From NCBI GenBank assembly GCA_905160935.1, contig CAJHZI010000449.1, positions 2,031,001 to 2,095,000 on the forward strand: 64,000 bases of DNA, read 5' to 3'. This DNA is from Enchytraeus crypticus (lineage: Eukaryota; Annelida; Clitellata; Enchytraeida; Enchytraeidae). The position numbers and the translations under genes are program-made. Shown here piece after piece: positions 1-9,764 of the stretch (its first letter is position 1; every line of letters starts with the position of its first letter). The notes beneath the pieces were generated by a model, which saw only the letters and a program-made list of their open reading frames with translations, ran no database searches and was not told the DNA's origin.

Positions 1-199
1 GTTGTTATCATGTTTGCTTGATGAGCTGGAGGCTGCGGGATCGAAACCCGGTTGACTATCTTTGACAGCGACTGTACACTTGTGATATAGAAATAGACAG
101 AACAGTACATCATTGTTGGCTTCATAGATGTTCAAGTTCACTAAATATACTACTGATAGAATATAAATACGGAGGTAATTAATTCTTAAGACAAAGAAA

Positions 200-326
200 T
201 CTAATGTTAACGTCAGTTTTCTCACTCGAAAGCGATGTCAGTGACGGGCGAGCCCAGTATTTGAACCCCGCACATACTGATCCGCGGTCGAATAACTTAC
301 CGACATCGCCACTGGCTCCAGCCAAT
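200..326 (-). mobile_element. SINE1 copy (tRNA-derived)
   Basis: Reverse-strand copy of the SINE1 family: on the minus strand, an A-box region (TGGCGATGTCGGTAAG), a B-box region (GGTTCAAATACTGGGCTCGC) and the CTTTCGAGTGAG body, then a run toward TTAACATTAG. Confidence 0.75.
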
Positions 327-964
327 CCAGTGACAATATGAACACAATCGTTATATATTACAAGTTGTCGTAGTGCGTTTGCGCTATGACAGTCCTGGAT
401 AGAATAACGTCGGGTTTCTGTCGAGGTCTAATGAGCTGAGTGTAGACTTGAAGAAAGTTCTGCTCGACTGAAATAGTCTATAATTACAATGGATTATAAA
501 AACACCTTAAAATTAAATGTAGAGTCCGTAATTGAATTAATTTATAACTGAAAGAGTTCAGATGAATAGTGAATTGTTAGCAATTTTTGTCGATTGATGT
601 CTAGGAGATGTTGTCAGTTATACATTCGATTGACCTACCAGTGGATAGAAGAGTGGAGGTATAAGAATATACGGAATATATCTACGTATATAATAATATC
701 TAAATATAAAATAATATCTAAGTATAATAATAATATATAGGCCTATCTACGGAATATACTAATATATCTAAGAGGGAGAGATACAGAATGATACATAATG
801 ATACGTTAGATACATAATGCCGTCTAGAAGTTAGGGATAAATGATGTCATCTAGAAGTTCTGGACAAATGATGTACTTATTGTTTGCGCCATTTCAGTGT
901 GAAATAATGGTTACAATTAATTGACGCACATTATGCCTTTTGTTGAATGCATGTACTATGGTAG

Positions 965-1156
965 AGGTTAGGCGGAACTCCCCAGATGGAAGCAGAAACG
1001 TCAATGATATTAGAGACTCAAAGCGACGGAAGACTTTCACTGCAGATGACTCAGAAGATGGCAGCATCGGTCGACAGTCTTATCAACGCGCCTCAGTTAG
1101 ATCGATTCGTCGACCAAATGCTGAAGTTAATGAAATTTCAACGTGATGATTTATGA
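965..1156 (+). CDS. Possible terminal exon of an unrecognised plus-strand gene
   Basis: A reading frame from a candidate acceptor (TAG at 962-964) runs to a TGA at 1154-1156, with an AATAAA at 1157-1162 directly after the stop. It encodes about 63 residues with protein-like composition, ending in the helical-looking SLINAPQLDRFVDQMLKLMK and then FQRDDL. The stretch is richer in G+C than its flanks. An alternative start is the cccag at 981-985. A second frame over the same bases (940-1146) is also open but has a less protein-like mix with many Arg and Ser. I do not recognise the family, and no upstream exon of the same gene lies clearly in the first 960 bases. The polyA signal touching the stop supports a terminal exon. 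It could still be chance. Confidence 0.35.
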   Translation, partial: RLGGTPQMEAETSMILETQSDGRLSLQMTQKMAASVDSLINAPQLDRFVDQMLKLMKFQRDDL

Positions 1157-1162
1157 AATAAA
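1157..1162 (+). terminator. Candidate polyA signal AATAAA
   Basis: Perfect AATAAA immediately after the TGA of the putative terminal exon. The 3' UTR would be unusually short. Confidence 0.35.
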
Positions 1163-2440
1163 TCTGAACAGTTATTTTTTAAATCTGTCAATTAGTCAAG
1201 TAGCTTGCACTAAAGGCAATTTATTTAGGCAACGCATTTCCTGCCTGTTTTGTAAATAATCTTACGGAATGTCATAGGCATAGCAGACGCTATTATCATC
1301 AGCACTGATTATGATCACTAGCTTAGTGTCATTAACAATAATTGTTGATAATAGGAAATAACATATGTGTAACCGGAGATACAAGGACCGGTAGCAATAC
1401 TATTAGAGTACCAGTACTGTATTAGTGTAGTATTAGTACTAGACTACTTGTAAAATATACTTTGCTACTGCATTAAATATTAGTATAGTATTACTACTGT
1501 TTCTAGTACTATTACCAGCACAGTACTTGTGCCAGTGAGGTCTTAGTACTACAGTAGTACTGTACTACTGCAGTTGTACTAGTTCTATGCCATCACACTG
1601 AATCGGTCACCGACTCGGAGAGGAAATGAAAATTTAATTTAAATGCACTCGCTATATACTTGTAGGTGTTCATGTAGGTATGGTATTTGTACAGTAATAT
1701 ATCAAAGAATATTCTTGAATGTCTTGTATCATTCGTACTGCACCTGTAGCATCACTTTAGCAGATTGCTCATTGTTCGTTTATTAGTGTGCCTGCAATTG
1801 AGACTTAGCATTTTGATGTATACATTTGCTTAATTTTGCTAGTTAAATTAGTGGTTAAAATTGATTTATTGCGGTTGCTTAAGAAGTCAATATGCAGATT
1901 AATTCCCTGTTCTTGCTTCAAGCTTACAGTTTTACCTGCTAGGGCCCATGCTCACATAAGTCACTGATTCTGCTTATTTTATAAGCTCATGCTTAAATTA
2001 ATTTACTGTTCCTGTTAATATAAGCTCATTCTTAAATTTAGTGTTCCTACGTATAAGCTCTTAAATTCACTGTTCGTGCTTTTACTATAAACTCATGCTT
2101 AAATTAATTTTCAAATTTTGCTTATTATAAGCTTATGCTTAAATAATTTTAATGTTCTTGTATGTTAAGTTATTGTTCATAGTATATTCTCTCTTAAATA
2201 TTAGAATAAAACTAATGCCTATATGCTACTATTGCTTTCGAAATTAATGCTTAACTTTATTTGTGCATATATTGTGCATATTATATATATTATATTATAT
2301 TATTATATATATTATATTATTATATTATTATTATACATATTATATTATATTGTGCATATTAATGCTTAACTTTATTAGTGCCCAGTATAAATTATTCATA
2401 CTCATATACTGATATTCACGCTTCATATAGAGCACTCCAT
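1163..2440. other. Intergenic AT-rich stretch, no gene seen
   Basis: No convincing coding sequence. It holds a TAGTACTA-rich patch (about 1385-1580), repeated 'ataagctcatgcttaaatt' words (1975-2130) and an AT dinucleotide-like tract (2275-2360). Confidence 0.5.
1975..2130 (+). repeat. Degenerate tandem repeat, 'taagctcatgcttaaatt' type
   Basis: Four to five imperfect units built on 'ataagctcatgcttaaatt', spaced 40-60 bases apart. Confidence 0.5.
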
Positions 2441-2640
2441 CGATCAACTAGTTGATCTCTTCACAAAAGACTATACATTGCTCACACCTTATTGTTGCCT
2501 ACAGCTTGTGAATGATATGGCTTCTGAGGTGGTTTCAAGTTGCTTTCCTCTGTTCTTGCTCAGTCAGCTGTTATGACACTTGCAGTTTACGGGTGGTCTA
2601 TTCTTCAGCGACCCTGACACAACACGTAGAGCATATGAGT
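2440..2640 (+). repeat. Interspersed repeat, related to 25995-26170
   Basis: Shares 'gatcaactagttgatctctt', 'ggcttctgaggtggtttc' and 'ggtctattctt' words with 25995-26170, and 'cgacccngacacaacacg' with the repeat at 16110-16345. Confidence 0.6.
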
Positions 2641-2678
2641 AAGAATATGTACCTTAGATTTGCCACACGGCAGAACAC

Positions 2679-2681
<3 letters not shown>

Positions 2682-2737
<56 letters not shown>
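2682..2737. repeat. (GA)n microsatellite
   Basis: About 28 uninterrupted GA units. They give a spurious Arg-Glu repeat in translation. Confidence 0.95.
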
Positions 2738-2738
<1 letters not shown>

Positions 2739-3019
2739 TAAATTAGTACATATCGAATCGGTGTCTAGACTACTTTAAGGGAAGGGCTTTAGAGGAGATC
2801 GATATTCGATAATATATATAATGCTGTTTGAACTCCTGTATGTTGACCCACTCGCCCGCCCTTGATTTGGTAACATATGCTGCCGTAGGAGTTGCACATA
2901 TTCGTGTTGTCACTACAATTAAGTCAGTTGTGCATTGTTGTGTTTGTGTCCTGTAGTCCTACATGATATTCTGTAATTTTCTTAACAAATTCAGAAATAA
3001 TGTTATAATGTTTAGTTAT

Positions 3020-3485
3020 AGGAGATTACCACTAAGATTGAAAGGCAAATTTTATATTTCCGTGGTAACGCCAGTAATGATGTAAGGTAGGCCTACGGAG
3101 TGTTGAGCACTAAAAAGGGAAACTTTGCAGAGTTTGCTTGTGACATAAATGAGAATGTTGCGGCTAATGTGTGGTAAAACTAGGAAGGACAGAATGGAAA
3201 TGAATATATGAGGCTAAATTTGAGTGTTGAGGTGACTAGGGATACAATGTAGGTTGGCACAGTCGAGATTGAGATGGTATGGGCATATTGTGAGAAAGGC
3301 AGATGAGGCTGTAGTAAAGAGAGATTGGAGGGAAGAACTGGATGTTAAGCTAAAGAGAGGTAGACCACAACTGACGTGGGATCGGGGTGATTAAGAAGGA
3401 CATGAATAAGAAGGGACTGACTTTTGGGTTTTGACCATAGTTAAACTGGTATGCTAGGAAAGGTGATAATTATGATGATGATGAA
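3020..3485 (+). mobile_element. LINE remnant, C-terminal part of reverse transcriptase ORF with (ATG)n tail
   Basis: Broken frames read LPLRLKGKFYISVV, then RLRWYGHIVRKADEAVVKR, DWREELDVKLKRGRP and LTWDR, typical of the RT-distal end of many non-LTR elements. It ends in 'ttgaccatagttaaactgg' followed by (atg)n, the same tail seen in reverse at 5928, 13507, 16110, 26950 and 54080. Confidence 0.7.
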
Positions 3486-3596
3486 TGGTAACTGAAAAAT
3501 CTGAACGAATTCGTAATAAATTTCAAGAAGGCCTATATACACTTGATACTAGAACTACAGTGTAAGGCGATATTCAAAGAATATTGAGCGTGACTT

Positions 3597-3845
3597 TGAA
3601 CACAAAATGACCTCAGAACAAATGACCTCAGAACAAATGACCTCGGAATAAATGACCTCAGAAATGACCTCAGAACAAATGACCTCTGAACAAATGACCT
3701 CAGAACAAATGACTTCAGAATAAATGATCTCGGAACAATCAGCACAAATGATCTCAGAACAAATGACCTCTGAACAAATGACTTCAGAATAAATGACCTC
3801 GGAACAATCAGCACAAATGATCTCAGAACAAGTGACCTGAGAACA
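3597..3845 (+). repeat. Minisatellite, ~15-base 'aaatgacctcagaac' unit
   Basis: About 16 units with small variants (aatgatctcagaac, aatgacttcagaat) and some higher-order order. Open on the minus strand as an RSFVL repeat that is not a gene. Confidence 0.9.
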
Positions 3846-4299
3846 AGCTTTAAATTTGCTGTGCTATTCCCGAGCCGTTGCAAAATAGACCATTAGATAA
3901 GCAAGACTATGACAGCACATCCAAGAAGTTATATTTTCGCATACTGTATGCTGCATCTAGATTTAATAAAAATTAAAAGCCAGACCTTTGTGATGAGAGC
4001 AACATATTAGTCGAGTGAGTGCTCCCAAGTGAGTGAGAATGTTAGTGGAAATAAGTGTATGGTACCGCTGCTATACGCAGAACACCAAAGGAGAGAGAAA
4101 AACCTGATAACATTCGAAGATTGATATCGTTCGAAGATTGTTGTTTTGGAAGGTCATAATTTGTTGAATTTCACACATCGCATAACTAAGTTAAACATTG
4201 TGTTTTTCTAGATGCAAAAACTCAAGAAGGCTATATATATATGTGCTGATGAGTATTTTCTTTGTCTTCCTCTCTTTTTAGAATTTTTCTAATTTCACT

Positions 4300-4400
4300 A
4301 TAATGCTCAGCCTTTATATGCTCATGCGGTTTGACGTCCCTGACATTGCCTTGTGGTGAGGAACCGAACGTTAAATTCTTATTGATTGATTGATTGATTT
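4300..4400 (+). mobile_element. LINE-B tail-like remnant
   Basis: Contains 'tttgacgtccctgacattgc' and 'aacgttaaattcttatt' before (gatt)n. Same layout as the LINE-B 3' ends at 27005, 39800 and 55530. Confidence 0.45.
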
Positions 4401-4937
4401 TGGCAAGTGGGGCGAGTTAATGTGAGTTGTTCTGTAGACCAAATTGTTGTTAAGAAATTAGGACATTATTATGACTGGAACACAATTGACAATTAAATGG
4501 CTAGGAAATAATAGAAAATCAATTATAATAACCAATTAATATTAATATTAAGTAGGTAATATGGTTACTAAATATATATCGATATAACTAAATGTTTTAT
4601 ACAGTAAATATCGTTTGTCAATCGAACGAGTCGTCACTGATTGGTGCGTTTAGTTTTAATTACCAACAATACATCTAATTAATTACAATACGATGCAATA
4701 TCAGTGCAATATCAGACAAATAGAAAGCATCCACAGTTATATAATAATTTAACATATATACGCACTTCGGCTACACTGTACCAACATTGGTATACGTAAA
4801 TAAATAGTAATTAAAATTAAATAATAATTATAAATAATACAATTATACTATAAATTATTATTTATTAATAATAATATTTAAAAATAATAACTACTATTAG
4901 GCCCTAAACAATAACTACAGTTAAACAACTACAATTA

Positions 4938-4998
4938 ATAACTATAATGAAACAATAACTATAATGAAACAATAACTATAATGAAACAATAACTATAA
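4938..4998 (+). repeat. Tandem repeat, 17-base 'caataactataatgaaa' unit
   Basis: About 3.5 near-perfect units. Confidence 0.85.
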
Positions 4999-5082
4999 GA
5001 ATGATATTGATCATAATCAAAAGTTGGCTGGTCAAATCGTTAGACAAGATGTCTGAATGACAGGACAACCATAACAATAACA

Positions 5083-5185
5083 ACGAGTGCTACCGTCATC
5101 AATGACAACATCTAGCACTGTAGAACCTCATTCAAGCCGACTAGCAGAAAACAGAACGGTTCAAATGCGGTACAAAAATTAAGAA
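5083..5185 (-). mobile_element. LINE-A 3' tail
   Basis: Reverse-strand 3' end of the LINE-A family: 'gagtgctaccgtcatcaatg' then 'acaacatctagcactgt', preceded by the (AACAAT)-type tail. Confidence 0.65.
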
Positions 5186-5195
5186 AAACATGTGC

Positions 5196-5890
5196 TTGAG
5201 TGAGTGGAGGTGCTGGAGTGAGTGGAAGTGCAGGAGTGAGTTGAGGTGCTGGAGTGAGTGGAGGTGCTGGAGTGAGTGGAAGTGCTTGCTGGAGGGAGTG
5301 GAGGTGCTGGAGTGAATGAAGGTGCTGGAATGAGCGAAGGTGCCGGAGTGAGTGGAGGTGCTGGAGTGAGTGGAGGTGCTGGAGTGAGCGGAGGTGCTGG
5401 AGTGAGTGGAGGTGCTGGAGTGAGTGAAGGTGCTGGAGTGGGTGGAGGTGCTGGAGTGGGTGGAGGTGATGGAGTGAGTGGAAGTGCTTGCTGGAGTGAG
5501 TGAAGGTGCCGGAGTCAGTGGAGGTGCTGGAGTCAGTGGAGGTGCTGGAGTGGGTGGAGGTGATGGAGTGAGTGGAGGTGATGGAGTGAGTGGAGGTGCT
5601 GGTGTGAGTGAAGGTGCTGGAGTGGGTGGAGGTGCTGGAGTGGGTGGAGGTGATGGAGTGAGTGGAGGTGATGGAGTGAGTGGAGGTGCTGGTGTGGGTG
5701 GAGGTGCTGGAGTGAGTGGAGGTGCAGGAGTGAGTGAAGGTGCTGGAGTGGGTGGAGGTGCTGGAGTGGGTGGAGGTGATGGAGTGAGTGGAAGTGCTTG
5801 CTGGAGTGAGTGAAGGTGCCGGAGTCAGTGGAGGTGCTGGAGTCAGTGGAGGTGCTGGAGTGGGTGGAGGTGCTGGAGTGAGTGGAAGTG
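5196..5890. repeat. Minisatellite, 18-base 'ggtgctggagtgagtgga' unit, ~38 copies
   Basis: About 700 bases of a G-rich 18-base unit and variants (ggtgatggagtgagtgga, ggtgccggagtcagtgga), with an internal larger duplication marked by the 'gcttgctgga' interruption at 5285, 5487 and 5797. Because 18 is a multiple of three, frames stay open on both strands (GAGVSG on plus, STSTHS and HLHSLQ on minus). Confidence 0.95.
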
Positions 5891-5927
5891 CAGAAAATAT
5901 AGCACGGTAAGCACAAACGAGCATTAC

Positions 5928-6005
5928 ATCATCATCATCATCTTCCCTTAAATCCCAGTTTAATCAGGGTCGGGATACGAATATACTTTCTCCAGTCTTC
6001 CCTCG
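5928..6005 (-). mobile_element. LINE-D 3' tail with (CAT)n
   Basis: 'catcatcatcttcccttaaa' then 'tcccagtttaatcagggtcg' and 'ggatacgaatatac': reverse-strand end of the element whose tail is seen at 3420-3485. Confidence 0.65.
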
Positions 6006-6009
6006 AGAA

Positions 6010-7200
6010 ACGAGCATTACATCGATCAACACAAATTAACCACAATACACTTGCATATCGGAATATACAGACCAATTCGACAAAACGGTCATTTCGAATG
6101 AGCTCAAATTTACAAGGGTACTCTACAGAAGTCTTTGCGAAATATTTATGGAGAAAATAGTTGAACTACAGCAGAATTATTTATAAAGCAGACATAAAGT
6201 CATTACATAAGTCAACTGAGCGCTTACATGAAGCATCCTTTTAGAACATTAGAATATTGTCAACTCAAAGACATATCTCTATTATTAATAATACATGTTT
6301 GAATATCAATCCAATCTATACTTAGTTGCCTAAAAGCCATAGCAACTAGTGCACAGGTATTTGTAGGAAATTTTATCTATCGTGACCAACCCCAAAATAA
6401 CCCCGACTACAGCATCTTCAAATCCGTCAGGAATTTATGCCTTGAGGCTCGGGGTTCATCTCAACAAGAGGACATCTTAATCATTACGTCGTCTCCAGGC
6501 CAGGGCTGCATGCAACAGAATTTGTACGCATTGAACAGTTAAGTGCTAGAATCTACAGTTAAATGTTACTGTTAACAACGCTTCAGGAAATTCGAGATTA
6601 ATTTTTAATTCTCTTTCAAATATCACCAGTTTACAATATTACTTCAAATGTCTTTTATATTTGCACAATGTATATAAATTACCGTACAGAGTACGGTACT
6701 ACCTTCTAATTTATGACAAATAATTTTCTTACCAAATTTTGCGGCTTTCACTTTATACTTGAAAATTAGATTTTATCTTATACATTATAAAAGTTAAGTT
6801 TTGCAATACAAAAAGCATAAAACAATAATTTTTCAGTCACAATAGTTTTAACTCTCTCCGCATTATTTCACTTGGCCCACTCTACAGCACCAGGCCAAAA
6901 TTTAACACTGAAAGCAACATCAATTTGCGAAACTTTACAATGTAATTTGCATATTATTTCGGTACAGGAGACAATACAATAATACTTCAGTTTATATAAA
7001 TTATAAACAGATATTTTAAATTTATCACTATAATTTAATTTACTCGGATGATGCATTTACATACATGACGGATGTGCGCATATCATTATTTACAGTAATA
7101 TTTGTTAACAACGTTAGTAATAATCCGTTACCTTGACATGCATATACATTATTACTGTACATTCCATCTCTGAAAAATTAAAATTTAACTTTACAGCTTC
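6010..7200. other. AT-rich intergenic stretch, nothing recognised
   Basis: Stop-dense in all frames; no family similarity or clear repeats seen. Confidence 0.5.
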
Positions 7201-7206
7201 CTAACC

Positions 7207-7325
7207 TACACGTTACGCTAAATAAGTACATTTCAACGTATTAAATATCCTTGGCAACACTATATCACGTTACGCTAAATAAGTACATTTCAACGTATTA
7301 AATATCCTTGGCAACACTATATCAC
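7207..7325 (+). repeat. Direct duplication, two 57-base units
   Basis: 'cacgttacgctaaataagta' through 'ccttggcaacactatat' occurs twice back to back with almost no change, so it is recent. Confidence 0.9.
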
Positions 7326-7824
7326 ATTGTGAAATGCGAGTCTTCGTCTAGCTCATCTTAAATAATTAAATAATTTCCACTGCTCAATTTCTTCCTCCAG
7401 AGACAAAATTAGTATGTAATTGAAAAGTACATAAGCGACAAAGATATAACTAATCGATAACTTTCTTAAACTGATCAGTTAACAGTTTTATATTAAATAG
7501 TAACAGCTTTAGCCAAAACCATATTTACTCTTTTGCATGCCCATGAAATCTCGCATGTTCCAGCTAGCACTCTCTGACAATTTAGGGAGCACTGACTGCA
7601 ATAATTATAATTATTGTACAATATGTAATCCTACATGTAGTACAATATGAAAATTGTGCACAAAATCTGACTATAAATATCGAAATTAACAATGCAGAAC
7701 AATCTATGTATAGAAATTTTGAAATATAGAAACTGACTCTGAAAATTTGTGCTTTGAATTGTTAACCTTAATATATTACTCCAATACCACAGTTTTAACG
7801 AATAATAAATGACATGCATGTGAA

Positions 7825-8055
7825 ATGATCAGCTTTGTTAATATCTGTCACTTTTAATTAATCCCACATGTTAAACCCGTTAGGCAATTTAGTCCATTTT
7901 TCGTGTAACCAGTCCTGTGAGTGTCCATAATTTTACTCTCCGATCAGTGGCCGACAATCGAATCCACGAGAGTTAAATTCACCTCCAGATCGGTTATTTA
8001 AAAGTTCAAGACGCTACCCGATGCTTTTAACCACTAGGCTATTGAGACATTCAAT
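7825..8055 (-). mobile_element. SINE2 copy (tRNA-derived)
   Basis: Reverse copy of the family best seen at 58490-58710: 'gtgaaatgatcagctttgtt', 'ttaaacccgttaggcaattt', 'taaccactaggctattgaga'. Confidence 0.75.
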
Positions 8056-8604
8056 AGCATAGTAATAATATTAGTATATACTACGGTTCGACTGGCAAAC
8101 AGGACGCAATAATGGGAAATTATAAAGACATAAGTAGCATTAATTATTACAACTCATGTTTCCGAAATAAATTTCCTACAGCATCCAACTTAACAAAACA
8201 AGTATTACTCAGAATTACAATTAACACAGAGACAACAACATCCAATACTATTTGATACAAAGCCTTAAAGATTCAATAATTAAATTCATTTGTTTTCAGT
8301 AAAACGCTCTCATCAGCAGTGCAATCTTTGCTGCTTCATATTACCAAAGTGATTGGCACACATCACGTACAATAAAGAGATGTCGAAGTTTCAGCTAAGT
8401 TGGTTGTAGTAAATTTAGAATTACATTGTAGAATACAATAGTATACAGAGAAAAATTCTTAGAAATTGGAATTTGAAATTAAAAAATTGATGATTCTACA
8501 ATGTAGTTCTATAAATATTATATAAAATTATATCGTAGAACCATCTTACTTTAAGTTTGAATTTGAAACATTCTTCTCCTTAAATTTAATCATTTACAAT
8601 GAGC

Positions 8605-9225
8605 TATATACGCTATCATCATCATCATCAGTTCCTAGCGTTCTGTACAGAACATAGGGCGGCAACATTCCTCTATTCCTTTCTATCATAAGCAATCTTC
8701 ACAGCATCTTCCCATGAAATGCTTAATGCTCTCAAATCGTTGTTGATCGTACTTAGCCAAGTACTTCTAGGTCTTCCTCTTTTCCTTTTCCTTGAGTTAT
8801 AATAATAATAACCATCATTACTTGCCTGACTTCGGCTTTGAACTCAGACCACTTGTATCCGAGGCAAACACTCTAACCGTTACGCCATATCCCTTCCCCT
8901 TTGACTAAGAGTTGGCTTCCAGTTAACTGTAGTCTTTACGTATCTATCCTCAGATATTCTCAGTAAATGACCTAAAAACCTCAATCTTCTCTCAGAAACT
9001 ATTTCATCAAAATTTCTTTGTCCACTCCTTTCGAGTAATGTTTCATTTTTGACGTGGTCCCAATAGTGGAAATTTAAAATTCTTCTGAGGCATCTTTGTT
9101 GAAAACAGTTTAATTTGTGCTTTATTTTACTAGTACTTCCCAGGTTTCACATGCATACATTAAAACTGGTTGGATAATTGTTGAATATATTTTTATCTTT
9201 AATTAATACGCTATAATAACTCAAA
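8605..9225 (-). mobile_element. LINE remnant, C-terminal reverse transcriptase region
   Basis: The minus strand reads, in broken frames, LNCFQQRCLRRILNFHYWD, then ERRLRFLGHLLRISED, and after an insertion KRKRGRPRSTWLSTIN and LRALSISWEDAVKIAYDRKE, then (GAT)n. This is the common post-RT segment of many animal non-LTR elements. It is 5' truncated and interrupted at about 8805-8890. Confidence 0.75.
8803..8895 (-). mobile_element. tRNA-like SINE fragment inserted in the LINE
   Basis: The minus strand carries a B-box-like sequence (GAGTTCAAAGCC) and an A-box-like sequence (ATGGCGTAACGGTTAGAG) beside a (TAA)n tail, splitting the LINE frame. Confidence 0.5.
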
Positions 9226-9416
9226 AGACTGCTTTACTTTTCAATGTCTACTTCTGGCCATTTAAAGGTAAGAACAGAACCTAAAGATTAACAATCATAA
9301 AGCCACCACATCGCTAATTGAGGTAATCAACTAGGCTATAAAATTAAAACAACTCAATTTCGGTATTTACGGTCTACATGAATTGAACAAATGAACTGAG
9401 ATTTTTCTTTGTTATG

Positions 9417-9422
9417 TTTATT
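9417..9422 (-). terminator. TFG: Candidate TFG polyA signal
   Basis: TTTATT on the plus strand (AATAAA on the minus strand), about 150 bases beyond the TFG stop codon. Confidence 0.45.
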
Positions 9423-9572
9423 ACGATCATATACGATTGCCGCGATTAGAACACGATTGAATATTCTAAACACTGAGTCTAAGTTAGTCCTTGAGCGAAT
9501 CAAATGGCAATAGAATGCAAAAATTCAATTAGAGACATATCATTAAATGACAAAACATTAAATCAGCTCAGT

Positions 9573-9764
9573 CTAATATCCTGATGGGCGATGCGAGGGC
9601 TGCCCCTGAGGATACTGGGCGTGGGGCCTAGGGTACTGCCCCACTGTACCACCTCCTCTGGAATAAGGATTAGAGGCTACTGAAGGCCCAACAGAGGGGC
9701 GATTACCCCCTGGGGAGCCTGTCGGCTGAACCCCTGACCCGTACTGGGGGCTAGGCTGCATCAT
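9573..9764 (-). CDS. TFG: TFG exon 7 (C-terminus)
   Basis: Acceptor ATATAG; begins [11 protein letters not shown], is Pro/Gly/Arg-rich, and ends SHRPSGY with a TAG at 9573-9575. It resembles the human C-terminus (NPYARNRPPF...GPGYR), with SNPYSRGGG here. Confidence 0.92.
   Translation of the reverse strand: MMQPSPQYGSGVQPTGSPGGNRPSVGPSVASNPYSRGGGTVGQYPRPHAQYPQGQPSHRPSGY

Noticed and set aside
940-1146. 68-residue frame starting at an ATG, Arg/Ser/Asp-rich
   Set aside because: The overlapping frame ending at 1156 is more protein-like and fits an acceptor and polyA signal; not excluded, only less likely.
2512-2778. 88-residue frame with an Arg-Glu run
   Set aside because: Translation of a (GA)n microsatellite joined to an interspersed repeat.
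3533-3883. RSFVL-repeat frame on the minus strand
   Set aside because: 15-base minisatellite; period divisible by three.
5112-5924. 270-residue His/Ser/Thr-rich minus-strand frame, and Gly-rich plus-strand frames over the same bases
   Set aside because: They exist only because an 18-base minisatellite has a period divisible by three; no splice sites, no non-repetitive domain.
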